Source of the DNA: Pseudomonas frederiksbergensis
GTDB taxonomy: Bacteria; Pseudomonadota; Gammaproteobacteria; Pseudomonadales; Pseudomonadaceae
Assembly: GCF_017114915.1 (NCBI RefSeq)
Contig: NZ_JAAUOE010000019.1
Location: 1-64,000 of the forward strand
Length of the DNA stretch: 64,000 nucleotides
Direction: 5' to 3'
Of this stretch, positions 52,337-62,343 are shown in pieces. Both the position numbers and the translations under genes were made by a program. Positions within the stretch are counted from its first letter, which is position 1. The number at the start of each line of letters is the position of its first letter. Under the pieces are notes generated by a model. It had not been told where the DNA came from and did no database searches. It saw nothing but the letters and a program-made list of their open reading frames with translations.

Positions 52337-53167
52337 TTACTGATGCACGGCGAGCTGGTAGGCCGTGTATTTACGAATATTGATCACGCCGGTGTCGAAA
52401 ATCAGGTACTGGCCCTTGATCCCCAGCAGCGTGCCTTCGGCAATCGGGTTCTTGTCCAGGTTGAAGCTGACAATCTTGGCCGGGTATTGCTCGACCGGAT
52501 AGCGGATCTCGAGCGGTTCGACATTGGTAATGGTCTGGATTGCCTGTAGGCCAAATCGTTCCTGTAAACCGTGCAAACCTTCGGCGCAGCTTTCAAACAG
52601 CTGATCGCGAACCTGTATCAGGTCGACCGACACCGCATCGCCCTTGAGTAAAGCACGCCAGTTGGTTTTGTCGGCGACCTGGCTGCGGAACAGGTCTTCG
52701 ACGAAGCCCGACTGCTGGCGGGTCGCGACGCGCATGATCGGCAAGGCCTGGCTGGCGCCCTGATCGAGCCAGCGGGTCGGCAACTGCGTGGCACGGGTAA
52801 TGCCGACCTTGATCCCCGACGAATTGGCCAGGTACACCACATGGTCGGTCATGCAGAATTTTTCGCCCCACTCAGGCTCCCGGCAAGTACCGGCGTCGTA
52901 GTGGCAACGTTCCGGGCTCATGATGCAGATGTCGCACTGGGCCAGTTTGGTCATGCACGGGTAGCAGTAACCCTGGCTGAAACTGGTTTTGGTCTTGCGT
53001 CCGCAATGGGTGCAGTGGATCGCCCCCAGGTATTCCAGGCGCACCGTGGTGCCGATCAACGGATTGACCGGTACCTCGGCGTCGCCCAGACGAAAAGCGT
53101 ACTGCACGTTCGGCCCGTCAAGGCGCGCCGACATTTTGCTGATTGCACCGCGGCCAATCTCGATCAA
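52337..53167 (-). CDS. DUF2797 family protein with zinc-finger cysteines
   Basis: The 276-residue protein has CTHCGRKTKTSFSQGYCYPC and CDICIMSPERCHYDAGTC, which together look like one or two zinc sites, followed by the VGITRATQLPTRWLDQGASQALPI part that resembles a GIY-YIG-like core. It begins at TTG (MIEIGRGAISKMSARL), overlapping the DUF1315 stop codon as TTGA; the longer open frame has no family support. Function unknown; location next to pepN is conserved in pseudomonads. Confidence 0.86.
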   Translation of the reverse strand: MIEIGRGAISKMSARLDGPNVQYAFRLGDAEVPVNPLIGTTVRLEYLGAIHCTHCGRKTKTSFSQGYCYPCMTKLAQCDICIMSPERCHYDAGTCREPEWGEKFCMTDHVVYLANSSGIKVGITRATQLPTRWLDQGASQALPIMRVATRQQSGFVEDLFRSQVADKTNWRALLKGDAVSVDLIQVRDQLFESCAEGLHGLQERFGLQAIQTITNVEPLEIRYPVEQYPAKIVSFNLDKNPIAEGTLLGIKGQYLIFDTGVINIRKYTAYQLAVHQ

Positions 53168-53424
53168 TGGATGGCATCCGACTTGAACAGAATGTTTGGC
53201 ACTTCGATCGACTTCGATGCGCACTCCTGCGGGCCCATGTAGCCGGTGCGCTCTTCTTCGGGCAGGTTTTGGATTTCCCAGGCAATCATCGCTTGCAGGG
53301 ACAGTTCGCGCTGCTCGGCGGTGAGTTTGCCACCGTCGGACCATTTGCCGATTTCCACCGCCAGTTTCAGGCTCTGGTAGATATCCGGGGTGATGTTTTT
53401 GATCATTTCATTAAAAGAGGACAT
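53164..53424 (-). CDS. DUF1315 (YeaC-like) protein, 86 aa
   Basis: The 86-residue protein MSSFNEMIKNITPDIYQSLK..GKWSDGGKLTAEQRELSLQAMIAWE..LPEEERTGYM matches the DUF1315/YeaC family of small soluble proteins. GGAG lies 8 bases before the ATG at 53424. It is translationally coupled to DUF2797 through a TTGA overlap. Function unknown. Confidence 0.9.
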   Translation of the reverse strand: MSSFNEMIKNITPDIYQSLKLAVEIGKWSDGGKLTAEQRELSLQAMIAWEIQNLPEEERTGYMGPQECASKSIEVPNILFKSDAIH

Positions 53425-53455
53425 CAAGGGCTCCGCGCTCTTTATTCATAACTGT

Positions 53456-54325
53456 TTAGACGGCCAGTTTACGGCGGTTGTACAAACCGCCCAACAAACC
53501 GGTGAAGCATCCGATGATTAACCCGCTGACGTGGGCCGCGTTGGCAATCTCGCCGAAACCGATCATCGAGACCAGCCCCGACAGGCACACCAGCAACCAC
53601 ACCAGCATCATCGCCAACACCCCGCGGGGCAGGCGATACGCCGGGTTGGGCGACAACAGCTGGAAGATCCAGCAATGCCCGAGCAGGCCGTACAGCACCC
53701 CGGACAACCCGCCGAACAGGCTCGGGCCGCTGAAAAGGTATTGCGTATAGTTGGACACCAGGCTGAACAGCAACGTCAGGCCGATCAGGTTGATGCTGCC
53801 CTGACGCGACTCGATGCGCCGCCCCAGTTCCCAATACCACATGCCGTTCATGGCCAGGTGCAGGATGCCGAAGTGAATCAGCATCGGCGTCATCAGCCGC
53901 CACCACTGCCCCGCCTCCAGGCTGTCGGCCAGTGGCGTGAAATGGATGTAGTCACCGACCACGCGGAAATCGAGGAAGGTCAGCCAGCGCATCGTCTCGA
54001 GGTTTTCACCCAGCAGCGTCACCACGCCGACGATCAGGCTCAGCAACAGCACCAACGCCGTGGCCTTGCTGTGGCGCAACTGCTCGACGAAGCCCGGACG
54101 CTGCCGGGTTTGCGCGATCGGGATATCCAGTTGCTGATCCGGGTCGCCGGCCGGAAAGCGTTCGTACAACGAACGCACGTCTTCACTGATGCTGGCGGGC
54201 ACCCACAGCACTTGCTCGCCCGCTTCTTCGCTGACCCGATGGGGCACTTGCATGCGCTGCAGCAGTTTGACGAACCCGCTCAAATCCACCGCCAGCGGCA
54301 GACGCAATACCGCAACCGCCGTCAT
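53456..54325 (-). CDS. glpG: Rhomboid intramembrane serine protease (GlpG-like)
   Basis: The 289-residue protein has a cytoplasmic N-terminal domain (about 1-85) and six membrane helices. The catalytic dyad is Ser208 (GGLSGVLYG) and His265 (NAAHVSG), and the oxyanion motif HLAMN (156-160) is intact. It cleaves membrane proteins within their helices. The start is coupled to the metallophosphoesterase stop as ATGA, so the genes from nadK to DUF2797 appear to form one operon. Confidence 0.93.
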   Translation of the reverse strand: MTAVAVLRLPLAVDLSGFVKLLQRMQVPHRVSEEAGEQVLWVPASISEDVRSLYERFPAGDPDQQLDIPIAQTRQRPGFVEQLRHSKATALVLLLSLIVGVVTLLGENLETMRWLTFLDFRVVGDYIHFTPLADSLEAGQWWRLMTPMLIHFGILHLAMNGMWYWELGRRIESRQGSINLIGLTLLFSLVSNYTQYLFSGPSLFGGLSGVLYGLLGHCWIFQLLSPNPAYRLPRGVLAMMLVWLLVCLSGLVSMIGFGEIANAAHVSGLIIGCFTGLLGGLYNRRKLAV

Positions 54326-55293
54326 TGCATCACCTCCGGCCGCTCGACATCGACCCAGACAAATTTATGCGGGTCGAGACGGGTTTCCTGATCCAGACGA
54401 TAAGCGACCAGTTTGCCGTAGAGCACCGCGCTGTAATCCAGGCACGCCAGGTTCGGGCGGATCGGCGCCGGTTTACCACTGCGCCAGTAGTGGCCGACGA
54501 ATAACAGCGGCTCATCGATGCCATAGCGCAGCAAGTTGTCTTTTTCGCTGGACGACAGTGGCGTACGGGCTACCGGCTCGGGCAAGGCGTCGGGCTGGAA
54601 CACGATATCGCCGTAGGTTTGCGGGTCGTCTTCCCAGAATTTGGTGCGGAAGAACGAGCGCGTCAGGCCGTCGCCGCTGGTCATGGTCAAGCCGTGGGGC
54701 AAGCGCATGTCGGTGCCGCGCAACAGGCGATCGAACACGGTGCAGGCGAAACTGCCCGGCACCGCGCAGGCCTGGAGGAAGTGTTCATCGATGCAGCCGT
54801 CGGGGAACAACCCGCGCAACGGTTCGATCAGACTGGCGTCCCAGCAGGCATGCACCACGCGAAAACGCCCGGCATCGACGAACAAGGGCAGCTGGTAGAA
54901 CCATTGCAGGAAGTCATGCCATTCCGCGGGATGATCTTCGAACTGGGTCAGGGTTTCCTGGAGCAGGCGCGCGTGGCGCGGCGTGTGTTCACGCACGAAC
55001 TGCTGGCCACTGCCAGGCAGCGCCGGCGTGCTCCAGCCCAGGGCGTTGAATTCATGGTTGCCCATGATGCACAGCGCCTGGCCGGCCTCGACCATGTCGT
55101 GGACGATGTGCAGCGCCTCGCGAATCCGCGGACCACGGTCGATGATGTCGCCCAGGAACACCGCCATGCGCGACGGATGCCGCCAGACACCCGCCTGTTT
55201 GTGGTAACCGAGCCGGTCGAGCAAGTGCTCAAGGGTCAGAGCGCAACCGTGCACGTCACCGATCAGGTCGTAGCTACGCGCGGGATCGAGCAT
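54322..55293 (-). CDS. Calcineurin-like metallophosphoesterase
   Basis: The 323-residue protein has the phosphoesterase metal motifs GDVHGC (Asp13, His15), GDIIDRG (Asp49, Asp52) and GNHEFN (78-83) of the serine/threonine phosphatase (PrpA/ApaH-like) group. The substrate may be a phosphoprotein or nucleotide; it cannot be told from the sequence. It overlaps nadK by one base (TGATG) and glpG by four. Confidence 0.9.
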   Translation of the reverse strand: MLDPARSYDLIGDVHGCALTLEHLLDRLGYHKQAGVWRHPSRMAVFLGDIIDRGPRIREALHIVHDMVEAGQALCIMGNHEFNALGWSTPALPGSGQQFVREHTPRHARLLQETLTQFEDHPAEWHDFLQWFYQLPLFVDAGRFRVVHACWDASLIEPLRGLFPDGCIDEHFLQACAVPGSFACTVFDRLLRGTDMRLPHGLTMTSGDGLTRSFFRTKFWEDDPQTYGDIVFQPDALPEPVARTPLSSSEKDNLLRYGIDEPLLFVGHYWRSGKPAPIRPNLACLDYSAVLYGKLVAYRLDQETRLDPHKFVWVDVERPEVMQ

Positions 55294-56183
55294 CAGTCGC
55301 CTCCACCACCCAACTTGCTGCCCCAGCCGAGCTTGGTCCGGCAGACTTCATAGTAGTTGTGGTCGAGCGGGTGAATCAGCCGCAACTTCTGCGCTTTCTT
55401 GCTGACGGTGATGGTGTCACCGGGCGCGCAGGTGAAGTGGTTCTGCCCGTCACAGGAGACTTGCGGGTAAATCTGCATATCTTTGGACACGACGATTTTC
55501 AGCTCACTGTTGCCATCGACCACAATCGGCCTACCCGACAAGGTATGGGGGTACATGGGCACAATCACAATAGCGTCGAGCTTGGGATGCATGATCGGGC
55601 CGCCCGCCGACAGCGCGTAGGCGGTCGAGCCGGTCGGTGTGGCGACGATCAGGCCATCGGCCTTTTGGCTGCAGACGAACTGGCCATCGATGTACAGCTC
55701 GAACTCGATCATCCGCGTCGACTTGCCGGGGTGCAGCACTACATCGTTCAGCGCATCGCCCTGGCCTATGGCCTCGGCGTGGCGCCGGACTTCGGCTTGC
55801 AGCAGGAAGCGGTTTTCCACCAGATAGTGGCCGTCGAGCACTTCGGCGACTTTGACTTCCAGCTCATCGGGGCGAATATCGGTGAGGAACCCCAGGCTGC
55901 CACGGTTGATGCCGAGCACCGGAATATTGTGCCGGGCCAATGCCCGGGCGGCGCCCAGCAGGCTGCCGTCACCACCAACCACAATCACCATGTCACAGAC
56001 TTCACCGAGCATCTTGCGCGACGAGGTTTGCAGGCCATGGCCCGGCAGGACTTCGGCGATGGTGTCTTCGAGGATCACGTGCAGGTGACGATCGAGCAGA
56101 AACCGTTTCAGTCGGCGGACGGTATCCAGCACCTGAGAACTGCCCAGGCGACCGATGATGCCGATATTACGAAATTGCTCCAT
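55293..56183 (-). CDS. nadK: NAD kinase
   Basis: The 296-residue protein has the NAD kinase signature VVGGDGSLLGAAR (GGDGS at 70-74), the LGINRGSLGFLTD segment, and the PTGSTAYALSAGGPI motif for NAD binding. It phosphorylates NAD to NADP. The start MEQFRNIGIIGRLG at 56183 is used; 11 upstream in-frame residues are not conserved. It is the first gene of the minus-strand nadK-MPE-glpG-DUF1315-DUF2797 unit. Confidence 0.97.
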   Translation of the reverse strand: MEQFRNIGIIGRLGSSQVLDTVRRLKRFLLDRHLHVILEDTIAEVLPGHGLQTSSRKMLGEVCDMVIVVGGDGSLLGAARALARHNIPVLGINRGSLGFLTDIRPDELEVKVAEVLDGHYLVENRFLLQAEVRRHAEAIGQGDALNDVVLHPGKSTRMIEFELYIDGQFVCSQKADGLIVATPTGSTAYALSAGGPIMHPKLDAIVIVPMYPHTLSGRPIVVDGNSELKIVVSKDMQIYPQVSCDGQNHFTCAPGDTITVSKKAQKLRLIHPLDHNYYEVCRTKLGWGSKLGGGGD

Positions 56184-56241
56184 GGGGCCCCTAACGTGTG
56201 TGGCGGCGAAAAACACGATTATGGGCGAAAGCGCGGCGTAG

Positions 56242-57246
<1,005 letters not shown>

Positions 57247-57271
57247 GTTTTTCGGCGCCTGCGAGGGCCTC

Positions 57272-57360
57272 TTCGCGGGCAAGCCTCGCTCCTACAGTTT
57301 TTTGTCGGTCGCAAAATGTGTGAACGACACTTATCTGTAGGAGCGAGGCTTGCCCGCGAA
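57272..57360. repeat. Inverted REP pair with perfect 26-base arms
   Basis: The arms TTCGCGGGCAAGCCTCGC..CTACAG (57272-57297) and the exact reverse complement (57335-57360) flank a 37-base spacer. Same family as 30140-30233, but opposite order of arms. It lies between the convergent DUF1853 and FMN reductase genes. Confidence 0.93.
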
Positions 57361-57407
57361 GGCGGCGGTACCGTCAACATGGATGTCGCCTGCCCCCCCG
57401 CACAAGG

Positions 57408-57968
57408 TCATAGCTTCTTATGCTGCTCGACCCACTGCGCATACGCATCGATGAATTTCTGCAGGAACGGCTTGAGCGACTCCGACAACTTGCCCGCTTC
57501 GTCGAATGCTGAACCGGCGCCGCCCAGGTAGGCTTCCGGCTGCTGCATGCACGGTACGTTGAGAAAGACCATGGACTGGCGCACGTTGTGGTTGGCCCCA
57601 AACCCGCCGACGGCGCCCGGTGAAGCGCTGATCACCGCGCCCGGCTTGCCGTCCCAGACACTCTTGCCATAGGGGCGCGAACCGACGTCGATCGCGTTCT
57701 TCAACGGCGCCGGCACCGAACGGTTGTATTCCGGGGTCACGAACAGCACCGCGTCGGATGACCGCACTTGTTGTCGGAAAGTGCTGTAGGCTGCCGGCGG
57801 TGAATCTCCATCGATGTCTTCGTTGTACAGCGGCAAATCGCCGATTTCGACGATAGTCAGCTTCAGATTGGCAGGCGCCAGCTCGGCCAGCGCCAGCGCG
57901 ACCTTGCGGTTGATCGATGCTTTTCTCAGGCTGCCGACCAGAACGGCGATCTCGTAGACATTGCTCAT
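57408..57968 (-). CDS. NADPH-dependent FMN reductase (ChrR-like)
   Basis: The 186-residue flavodoxin-like protein has the FMN phosphate loop GSLRKASINR (12-21) and the LFVTPEYNRSVPAPLKNAIDVGSRP motif (about 75-99) typical of ChrR/YieF-type quinone and chromate reductases. It reduces quinones or flavins with NAD(P)H and may counter oxidative stress. Monocistronic, with a REP pair at its 3' end. Confidence 0.92.
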   Translation of the reverse strand: MSNVYEIAVLVGSLRKASINRKVALALAELAPANLKLTIVEIGDLPLYNEDIDGDSPPAAYSTFRQQVRSSDAVLFVTPEYNRSVPAPLKNAIDVGSRPYGKSVWDGKPGAVISASPGAVGGFGANHNVRQSMVFLNVPCMQQPEAYLGGAGSAFDEAGKLSESLKPFLQKFIDAYAQWVEQHKKL

Positions 57969-58153
57969 GGAAGATTCTCGACTGTTCGATGGGAAGAGCT
58001 TCTAGTTATAGATGATCGCAATGACGATTCAACCAGCGGGCGCTGGAAAATCGCCGCCCCTGACTATTTTTTTCCTGTAGGAAAACTTACCTCGCCCAAC
58101 CACGGTCTACAGAGCCGCAAATTGAGTGATTTATCCCCAGAGGTTCTAAGCAG

Positions 58154-58390
58154 ATGGCAGCAGTACTCGTCGGTCAGTTCCATGCAAGAGACGCGGAAGG
58201 CCGCATTTATTCCGTGCATGAGTTCCAGGAATCCACACCATCGCACGACGGCCAGGCCGGCTCTGCGCCTGTCACCACCTATAAACTGGCCATTGGCGAC
58301 CGGGTCAACAAACTCGACGACAATGCGTTTGTGCTGGTGCAAACCGGCGTCACCCTCATTCGCGAACCTGAAACGAACGTTGCCTCATAA
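58154..58390 (+). CDS. Hypothetical protein, 78 aa
   Basis: The ATG at 58154 is near a weak ribosome site (GGTTCTAAGCAG). The product is soluble and beta-rich: MAAVLVGQFHARDAEGRIYSVH, then TYKLAIGDRVNKLDDNAFVLV, then a polar tail. It resembles small proteins of unknown function in other Pseudomonas. No domain or partner recognised. It precedes the LysR gene on the same strand with an 88-base gap. Confidence 0.65.
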   Translation: MAAVLVGQFHARDAEGRIYSVHEFQESTPSHDGQAGSAPVTTYKLAIGDRVNKLDDNAFVLVQTGVTLIREPETNVAS

Positions 58391-58478
58391 CCCGCTGTTA
58401 TGAGCAGAAGTCATATGCGCGCACTTGAGTTAGGATTCAGTCACTGACTCCCTCACCTGCTGAACATGGACTTCACGC

Positions 58479-59372
58479 ATGCGTTTACGTCATATCGAAG
58501 TGATCCAGGCGCTCCTGCAGACCGGTCACCTGGGCACCGCCGCCGAATGGTTGCAGTTGCCCGTGACCGAGGTTGAACGCACCCTGCGCGATGCCGAGGA
58601 TCAGCTGGGGTTCATGCTGTTTGCCAGCGTGCGTGGCCGTCTGCAAGCCACCCGCGAGGCGCGGGAGTTGCAGGTCGAGATCGCCCGCGTCTACGAAGCC
58701 CTTGAGCCGGTCCAGCGACTGGCCAGCAGCCTCAAGCAATATCTGGCCCCACCCCTGCGAATTATCTGCACCCCACCTTTGGCGCAACAATTGTTGCCCC
58801 AGAGCATCGCGGCCCTGCGCCGACGCCTCCCCGACGCGCCTTGCACCCTCCTGAGCCAGCCGACCCGCGAGATTGTCAGAAGCCTGCTGCTGCGTGAAAG
58901 CGATCTGGGTCTGAGCCTGCACGACCCGGACCACGCCGACATCCATTGCCAGGTCATCGCGCAGGGCAAGCTTCAGCTATTGGCGCCCCATGGCTGGCTG
59001 CAACCGAAACAGAAGTACATCTCGCTGCAAGACCTGGCCGGCCAGGCGATGGTCGGCCTGGAAGGTCACGACCCGCTCAGCCCGGCGCTGGATAACAAAC
59101 TGCATGCGCTGCGCCCTGCCCCGGTCATCCAGACCCGGGTCCAGACTCATCAAATGATGCGCAGCATGGTCGAGGCCGGCGAAGGCCTGGCGATCGTCGA
59201 TCCGTTCACCGCCCTCGGCGCCAAGTCGGCCGGGCTCGACGCCTGCCCGTTGGCGCCCGCCGTGCCGATCAGCGTCTATGCCTTGAGCCTGAAGAACGCC
59301 GAGCCCTCTTCGGCCATTCAGGCGCTACTGGCCATCATCACGGAACAAGCCGGGGCGATGCTGGCGAGCTGA
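58479..59372 (+). CDS. LysR-type transcriptional regulator
   Basis: The 297-residue protein has the winged helix at 1-60 (MRLRHIEVIQALLQTGHLGTAAEWLQLPVTEVERTLRDAEDQLGFMLF) and a periplasmic-binding-like effector domain (about 90-295). It is convergent with the GNAT-ldcA unit and overlaps the GNAT gene by 35 bases. It could regulate lysine or polyamine genes next door, but that is only proximity. The target is unknown. Confidence 0.9.
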   Translation: MRLRHIEVIQALLQTGHLGTAAEWLQLPVTEVERTLRDAEDQLGFMLFASVRGRLQATREARELQVEIARVYEALEPVQRLASSLKQYLAPPLRIICTPPLAQQLLPQSIAALRRRLPDAPCTLLSQPTREIVRSLLLRESDLGLSLHDPDHADIHCQVIAQGKLQLLAPHGWLQPKQKYISLQDLAGQAMVGLEGHDPLSPALDNKLHALRPAPVIQTRVQTHQMMRSMVEAGEGLAIVDPFTALGAKSAGLDACPLAPAVPISVYALSLKNAEPSSAIQALLAIITEQAGAMLAS

Positions 59373-59970
59373 TCGGGTTTTCCAGCGGGTTATCGAACAG
59401 TCGATACCAGAACAACGCTACTTCGGCGGTGTTCGGGTCGATCCCGCGATAACGCAGATGATCGATCCCGCCGACCACGTAGCCACAACGTTCGTAAAGC
59501 CGACAGGCGCCCAGGTTGTTGTTCTGGGTTTCCAGCATGATGCCCGGCAATTTTTTCTTGCGACTCCAGAACTGCGCCACGTCCAGCAACGACTTGGCCA
59601 CGCCATGGCGACGCGCCGGCGCATGCACCGCCAGCTCATCGATATGGGCAAAGCCGTTCCAGTTGGTGCTCACCACCAGGTGCCCCACCGGCTCGTCATC
59701 CAGATAGGCCATGAAAATCGCACTGTCGGCGGCATCGCGAAAACCGCTGAACTCCTCGGGATCGATGCCGTAGCACTTGCGGTACGGGGTGATCGGCGTC
59801 ACCGGCCATTGCGCCACCGGTTTACCGATTTCTGCTGCTCCATAGGCGGCGACTTCAAAACTGAAATCACTGCCCCAGATATAAGCCGCAAAACCCTCAT
59901 CGGCGACACGCACCGAGAGGCCTGGGTATTTGGGATTCATGACGGGTTGCATACGCGCAAAGGTCCTCAT
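59338..59970 (-). CDS. GNAT family N-acetyltransferase downstream of ldcA
   Basis: The protein (210 residues from 59970) has the GNAT core FMAYLDDEPVGHLVVSTNW, then AHIDELAVHAPARRHGVAKSLLDVAQ for acetyl-CoA binding, and LETQNNNLGACRLYERCGYVVGG. The start at 59970 overlaps the ldcA stop as ATGA; starts at 59952 (with GAGGA upstream) or 59940 are also possible. Being coupled to lysine decarboxylase suggests an acyl acceptor such as cadaverine or another amine, but that is inference. Its 3' end overlaps the LysR gene. Confidence 0.85.
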   Translation of the reverse strand: MRTFARMQPVMNPKYPGLSVRVADEGFAAYIWGSDFSFEVAAYGAAEIGKPVAQWPVTPITPYRKCYGIDPEEFSGFRDAADSAIFMAYLDDEPVGHLVVSTNWNGFAHIDELAVHAPARRHGVAKSLLDVAQFWSRKKKLPGIMLETQNNNLGACRLYERCGYVVGGIDHLRYRGIDPNTAEVALFWYRLFDNPLENPISSPASPRLVP

Positions 59971-62222
59971 TCCTTGATGCAATCGACGGTGTAATGCCGT
60001 CCATTGCCCTCGTCTTCATGTTGCAAGCCATGCACATCGGCGACAAACCCGGGGAAGCTACTGTCGAACGTACGGGCAAACTTCAGGTAATCGATGATCG
60101 AACGGGTCGACTCGGTGAACCGCTCGCCGGGCATGATCAACGGGATCCCCGGCGGGTATGGCACCAGCATCACCGCCGCGATCCGCCCGTCCAGGGCATC
60201 GATCGAAACGGCCTCCACGTCCCCGCGTACCAATTGATCATAGGCGTGCGCCGGCTTCATCGCGACTTCCGGCAGCACCGTGTACATGCGTTTGAGGTGT
60301 TTGGCCGTGGCATTGCTGCGATAACAGGCGTGCAATTGATCGCACAGATCGCGCAAACCCATGCCTTGATAGCGGGCAACGTTCTGTTGCGCCACGCACG
60401 GCAGGCAGATGGCCAGGCTGACGTTGGCGTCATAATTGCGCTTGAATTCCAGCAACTCGGTCAGCAGCGTGCTCCATTTGCCCTTGGTGATGCCCATGGA
60501 GAACAGCACCAGAAACGAATACAGCCCGGTTTTTTCCACGACCAGCCCGCGTTCCCAGAGGAATTTGCTGACCACCGCCGCCGGAATCCCCCGCGTACTC
60601 AGGGCACCGCCCGCCGTCAAACCCGGCATCACCAGCGTGACCTTGATCGGATCGAGCAGCACGTAGTCGTCGGTCACACCGCCAAAGCCATGCCAATCGG
60701 CGTCGGGTTGCAGCAACCAGTCTTCGGTGACCACCTGCTCGATACCTTCGGCCGAGGGGGGTTGCCAGATAGAAAACCACCAGTCATCGGCGGCGATATG
60801 CTGACGCAGATTGGCCAGGGCCCGGCGAAAGCTCAGGGCTTCGTCGAACATTTCCTGCAACAGCGAACGACCGGCCGGCCCTTCCATCATCGCCGACGCC
60901 ACGTCCAGCGAGGCGATGATGCTGTACTGCGGCGAGGTCGAGATGTGCATCATGAACGCTTCGTTGAAACGGTCGCGATCCAGTTGCCGCGCACCGCCGT
61001 CCTGAACGTGAATCATCGACGCCTGGCTGAACGCCGCCAGCAGTTTGTGTGTGGAATGGGTGGTGAACACCAAAGGGCTGTCTTCGCTGCGGGAAGTGCC
61101 CATGCCGTAACGACCGGCAAAGAACTCGTGGAACGCCGCGTAGGCGTACCAGGCCTCGTCGAAATGCAGCACTTCGACGCTGTTGCCCAGGCTCTGTTTG
61201 ATCAGCTCGGCGTTGTAACAGAGGCCGTCGTAAGTCGAATTGGTCACCACCGCCAACTTGACCTTGGGCTCGCGGCCCTGGGTCAGCGGGCTGGCGTCGA
61301 TCTTGGCCTGGATCGATTCGCGGCTGAACTCACTCAACGGAATCGGACCGATGATTCCCAGCTCATTACGCTCCGGGCACAGGTACAGCGGAATCGCGCC
61401 GGTCATGATGATCGAGTGCAGCACCGACTTGTGGCAGTTGCGATCCACCAGCACCAGATCATCGCGGGCCACCATGGAATGCCAGACGATCTTGTTGGCA
61501 GTCGAGGTGCCATTGATCACGAAAAAGGTGTGATCGGCGCCGAAATTGCGCGCGGCTCGCGCTTCTGCCTCCGCCAGCGGGCCGGTGTGATCGAGCAGCG
61601 AACCGAGCTCCGGCACCGACACCGACAAATCCGAACGCAGGGTGTTTTCCCCGAAAAACTGGTGAAACGCCTGCCCCACCGGGCTCTTGTGGTAGGCCAC
61701 GCCGCCGCCATGGCCGGGGGTGTGCCAGGAATAATTGGAGTCGGCGGTATGTTGCACCAGCGCCTTGAAGAACGGTGGCAGCAAACCGTCCAGATACTTG
61801 CGCGCAGCGCGAGCGACCTGACGGGCGAGGAATGGCACGGTGTCTTCGAACAGATAGAGAATGCCGCGCAGCTGATTGAGCTCGGCCATGGCGTCGGCCG
61901 GGGCATTTTCCAGGGTGACCTGCTCCCCCAGGGCGAAGATCGGCAGGTCCGGTGCCCGAACCCGTGCCCGGCGGATCAGCTCAGCCATGTTCTGTAGAAG
62001 GTGAGCATTGGAGCTGGCGTCTTCGGCGGCAATCAACATGCAGGCGAGGCCGTGATGGGTCGAGGCGACCATACGCCCCTCGGTGTAATCGACCGCCGAG
62101 ACAATGCTGAAGCCTTCCTGCTCCAGTTCCCGGGCAATGCCCCGCACACGATCACCGGCAACGGTGTCGGCCTTGATGTCGCGGTGGACGATCAGGACCG
62201 GGAATTTCAAATCTTTATACAT
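59967..62222 (-). CDS. ldcA: Lysine decarboxylase LdcA (Orn/Lys/Arg decarboxylase family)
   Basis: The 751-residue PLP enzyme has the same length as, and near-identical stretches to, P. aeruginosa LdcA (MYKDLKFPVLIVHRDIKADTV at the start; CYTVECIKE-like end). It has a wing domain (about 1-130), the PLP domain with the Schiff-base lysine in THSTHKLLAAFSQ, and a C-terminal domain. It forms cadaverine and CO2 from lysine; in P. aeruginosa it is under ArgR control. The start at 62222 matches the family. It is followed by a coupled GNAT gene. Confidence 0.95.
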   Translation of the reverse strand: MYKDLKFPVLIVHRDIKADTVAGDRVRGIARELEQEGFSIVSAVDYTEGRMVASTHHGLACMLIAAEDASSNAHLLQNMAELIRRARVRAPDLPIFALGEQVTLENAPADAMAELNQLRGILYLFEDTVPFLARQVARAARKYLDGLLPPFFKALVQHTADSNYSWHTPGHGGGVAYHKSPVGQAFHQFFGENTLRSDLSVSVPELGSLLDHTGPLAEAEARAARNFGADHTFFVINGTSTANKIVWHSMVARDDLVLVDRNCHKSVLHSIIMTGAIPLYLCPERNELGIIGPIPLSEFSRESIQAKIDASPLTQGREPKVKLAVVTNSTYDGLCYNAELIKQSLGNSVEVLHFDEAWYAYAAFHEFFAGRYGMGTSRSEDSPLVFTTHSTHKLLAAFSQASMIHVQDGGARQLDRDRFNEAFMMHISTSPQYSIIASLDVASAMMEGPAGRSLLQEMFDEALSFRRALANLRQHIAADDWWFSIWQPPSAEGIEQVVTEDWLLQPDADWHGFGGVTDDYVLLDPIKVTLVMPGLTAGGALSTRGIPAAVVSKFLWERGLVVEKTGLYSFLVLFSMGITKGKWSTLLTELLEFKRNYDANVSLAICLPCVAQQNVARYQGMGLRDLCDQLHACYRSNATAKHLKRMYTVLPEVAMKPAHAYDQLVRGDVEAVSIDALDGRIAAVMLVPYPPGIPLIMPGERFTESTRSIIDYLKFARTFDSSFPGFVADVHGLQHEDEGNGRHYTVDCIKE

Positions 62223-62343
62223 GAGGCTCGGCGTCCTGAGGCGGCAGACCATGGCCTGCCAATAACCTCAGGGTAGAGGGTTGAAGCGCATGTGGCGAGG
62301 GGATGCCCTGAAGTGGGGCATTGGGTGCGATCTTTTAAGGCCT

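Noticed and set aside
59994..61997. 667-codon open frame antisense to ldcA
   Set aside because: Reverse shadow of ldcA; the lysine decarboxylase is near-identical to a characterised enzyme.
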